A stretch of DNA of 64,000 nucleotides from Leptospiraceae bacterium. GTDB taxonomy: Bacteria > Spirochaetota > Leptospiria > Leptospirales > Leptonemataceae. The notes below the pieces were generated by a model that did not search any database, was not told the DNA's origin, and was given only the letters and a program-made list of their open reading frames with translations. The position numbers and the translations under genes were made by a program. The stretch is taken from positions 124,001 to 188,000 of the forward strand of contig JAOACE010000013.1 in NCBI GenBank assembly GCA_026418015.1, given 5' to 3'. Below are positions 62,584 to 64,000 of this stretch, piece by piece (positions within the stretch are counted from its first letter, which is position 1; every line of letters begins with the position of its first letter).

Positions 62584-64000
62584 TTATCTTCTTTTTTTTC
62601 TTGTAGAAGGCTTCTTTTGTTTTAACTCGTAAATTTTTTGATCTGTTGTAATTTTTTTTGGAACTGATTTTCCTTCGAGACTTAACATCAAGTCTCTTAA
62701 AAGAGCAGCTTTTTCGAAATCCAATTTTTCAGCAGCGTCTAACATTGCTTTTTTTATTTTTTCTATTTTTTCGGAAGTTTTAAGGTGTTGGAGGTTGAGT
62801 TCTTTTTCTAATTCTTCGAAGCTTTTGATTTCTTCTTCGATTTCTTGTAATTCGATATCGCGTGGCAAAATATCATCAATTCGTTTTTTGATAGATTCTG
62901 GTGTAATGTTATGTTTTCTATTATATTCTTCTTGTATTTTTCGACGTCTTTGTGTTTCTTCGATTGCAACCTTCATCGATGGTGTGATTTTATCTGCATA
63001 CAAGATTGCCATTCCATCGATGTTTCGCGCTGCTCGTCCAATCGTCTGAATCAGCGATCTTGCATCCCTTAAAAATCCTTCTTTATCTGCATCCAAAATT
63101 GCCACAAGTGAAACTTCTGGTATATCGAGCCCTTCTCTAAGAAGATTCACACCAACAACTACATCATAAATTCCTTTACGTAAATCGCGAATAATTTCTA
63201 CTCTTTCTATTGTATCTATTTCGGAATGTAAATATGCAACAGATATATCTAAATCGCGTAAGTAATCGGTTAAATCTTCTGCCATCTTAATTGTTAAAGT
63301 AGTCACAAGAGTTCTTTGTTTTTTTTGTATACGCTTTTTAATTTCTAAGATCAAATCTTCTATTTGATCTTTGGTAGGACGAACTTCTACAATGGGATCT
63401 AACAATCCCGTAGGTCTTACTAATTGCTCAACGATTACTTGTGCACGTTTTAATTCGTATTCAGAAGGTGTTGCAGAAACATATAAAACATTCTTCGCTT
63501 TTTTTTCAAATTCTTCGAAATTTAGTGGTCGGTTATCCAATGCAGAAGGTAAACGAAAACCAAAATCAACTAAGGTTTGTTTTCTTGAACGATCACCATT
63601 ATACATTCCGCGAATTTGAGGGATCGTAACATGGCTTTCGTCAATAATTACCCAAAAATCATCGGGGAAATAATCTAATAAAGTTGCTGGTGGTTCTCCC
63701 GGTTTTCTTCCAGATAGATGTCGCGAATAATTTTCTATCCCATTACAATAGCCTAATTCTAAGAGCATTTCTATATCATATTTTGTCCTCATCTCGATTC
63801 GTTCTGCTTCTAAGTATTTTCCTTGTTTTTTAAAAAATTCTATTTGCTCTTTTAGCTCTTCTTCGATGGCTTTTACCGCTTCTTTTAACCTTGGTGGAGA
63901 GGTAATAAAATGCTTTGCAGGATAAATAATAATACGATCTAATTTTTCTAATATTTTTCCCGTTAGTGGATCAATTAAACTTATGGAATCAATTTCATCA
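62584..64000 (-). CDS. uvrB: Excinuclease ABC subunit B, C-terminal two thirds (5' end outside window)
   Basis: DNA-damage verification helicase-like subunit of nucleotide excision repair. The frame stays open to base 64000 ([14 protein letters not shown] at the edge), so the start lies outside. Conserved parts are [59 protein letters not shown] and helicase motifs V and VI ([30 protein letters not shown]). The C-terminal UVR motif ([21 protein letters not shown]) contacts UvrC. The visible 472 codons correspond to the last two thirds or more of a usual 660-residue protein. Confidence 0.96.
   Translation of the reverse strand, partial: DEIDSISLIDPLTGKILEKLDRIIIYPAKHFITSPPRLKEAVKAIEEELKEQIEFFKKQGKYLEAERIEMRTKYDIEMLLELGYCNGIENYSRHLSGRKPGEPPATLLDYFPDDFWVIIDESHVTIPQIRGMYNGDRSRKQTLVDFGFRLPSALDNRPLNFEEFEKKAKNVLYVSATPSEYELKRAQVIVEQLVRPTGLLDPIVEVRPTKDQIEDLILEIKKRIQKKQRTLVTTLTIKMAEDLTDYLRDLDISVAYLHSEIDTIERVEIIRDLRKGIYDVVVGVNLLREGLDIPEVSLVAILDADKEGFLRDARSLIQTIGRAARNIDGMAILYADKITPSMKVAIEETQRRRKIQEEYNRKHNITPESIKKRIDDILPRDIELQEIEEEIKSFEELEKELNLQHLKTSEKIEKIKKAMLDAAEKLDFEKAALLRDLMLSLEGKSVPKKITTDQKIYELKQKKPSTRKKRR

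Overview
The window is 64 kb of strongly AT-rich bacterial DNA with closely packed genes in co-oriented runs. I see no tRNA genes, CRISPR array, insertion sequence or prophage. The best guess for the source is a spirochaete of the Leptospira group. The reasons are isolated 5S rRNA copies with no 16S or 23S beside them, many lipoproteins with short spirochaete-style lipoboxes, a GLG1-type Cys-rich secreted protein, a cobalamin cluster of leptospiral style (CbiX carrying a ferredoxin domain), and a type III glutamine synthetase. This assignment is an inference from gene content, not a phylogeny.

Layout. 1-4 kb: glutamine synthetase III (cut by the window start) and glmS, both on the minus strand. 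4-14 kb: a dual-anchored low-complexity lipoprotein behind a G-rich leader, two hotdog thioesterases, an aldolase/citrate-lyase-like protein, small membrane proteins, a beta-barrel protein, an MFS exporter downstream of one intact and one degenerate 5S rRNA, two lipoproteins (one Kazal-like), and a small Cys-rich protein behind a good Fur-box match. 14-16 kb: groES-groEL with a CIRCE-type operator. 16.3-21.5 kb: an operon coding for a cyclic-nucleotide-binding-domain/SLC13 transporter fusion, two related periplasmic binding proteins and a class III nucleotide cyclase. It carries two lesions, a frameshift and an in-frame stop. 21.5-25.6 kb: pyrD, a putative small RNA, pepA, a Cys-rich secreted protein, and a DUF190-crcB pair.

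25.7-31.7 kb: nitrite reduction. An Rrf2 regulator is followed by the heme d1 genes nirJ, nirF and fused nirDL, then nirS (cytochrome cd1) with its own promoter and an extra N-terminal cytochrome c domain. 32.4-50.5 kb: a cobalamin-riboswitch-led operon for anaerobic corrin synthesis. In order it codes for an outer-membrane barrel, a CobC/CobD-CobQ fusion, CobO, CbiA, CbtB, two membrane-anchored periplasmic proteins, a LonB-like AAA ATPase, CbiX-ferredoxin, a DUF3209 protein, a flavin reductase-like protein, a reductase-CbiD fusion, CbiC, CbiET, CbiL, CbiG, CbiH, an unknown protein and CbiF. No CbiJ/CobK reductase is seen; the reductase fused to CbiD is a candidate replacement. Heme d1 and B12 both derive from precorrin-2, so 26-50 kb is in effect a modified-tetrapyrrole island.

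50.5-64 kb: a small Lys/Glu-rich exported protein, an ECF sigma/anti-sigma pair, a GT4 glycosyltransferase, a PAS-GGDEF-EAL protein with a degenerate GGDEF, an enoyl-CoA hydratase, a Gly/Asp-rich membrane protein, three-subunit proton-translocating transhydrogenase (pntAA, pntAB, pntB), a polyprenyl-phosphate sugar transferase, a zinc-ribbon protein and the 3' part of uvrB, cut by the window end.
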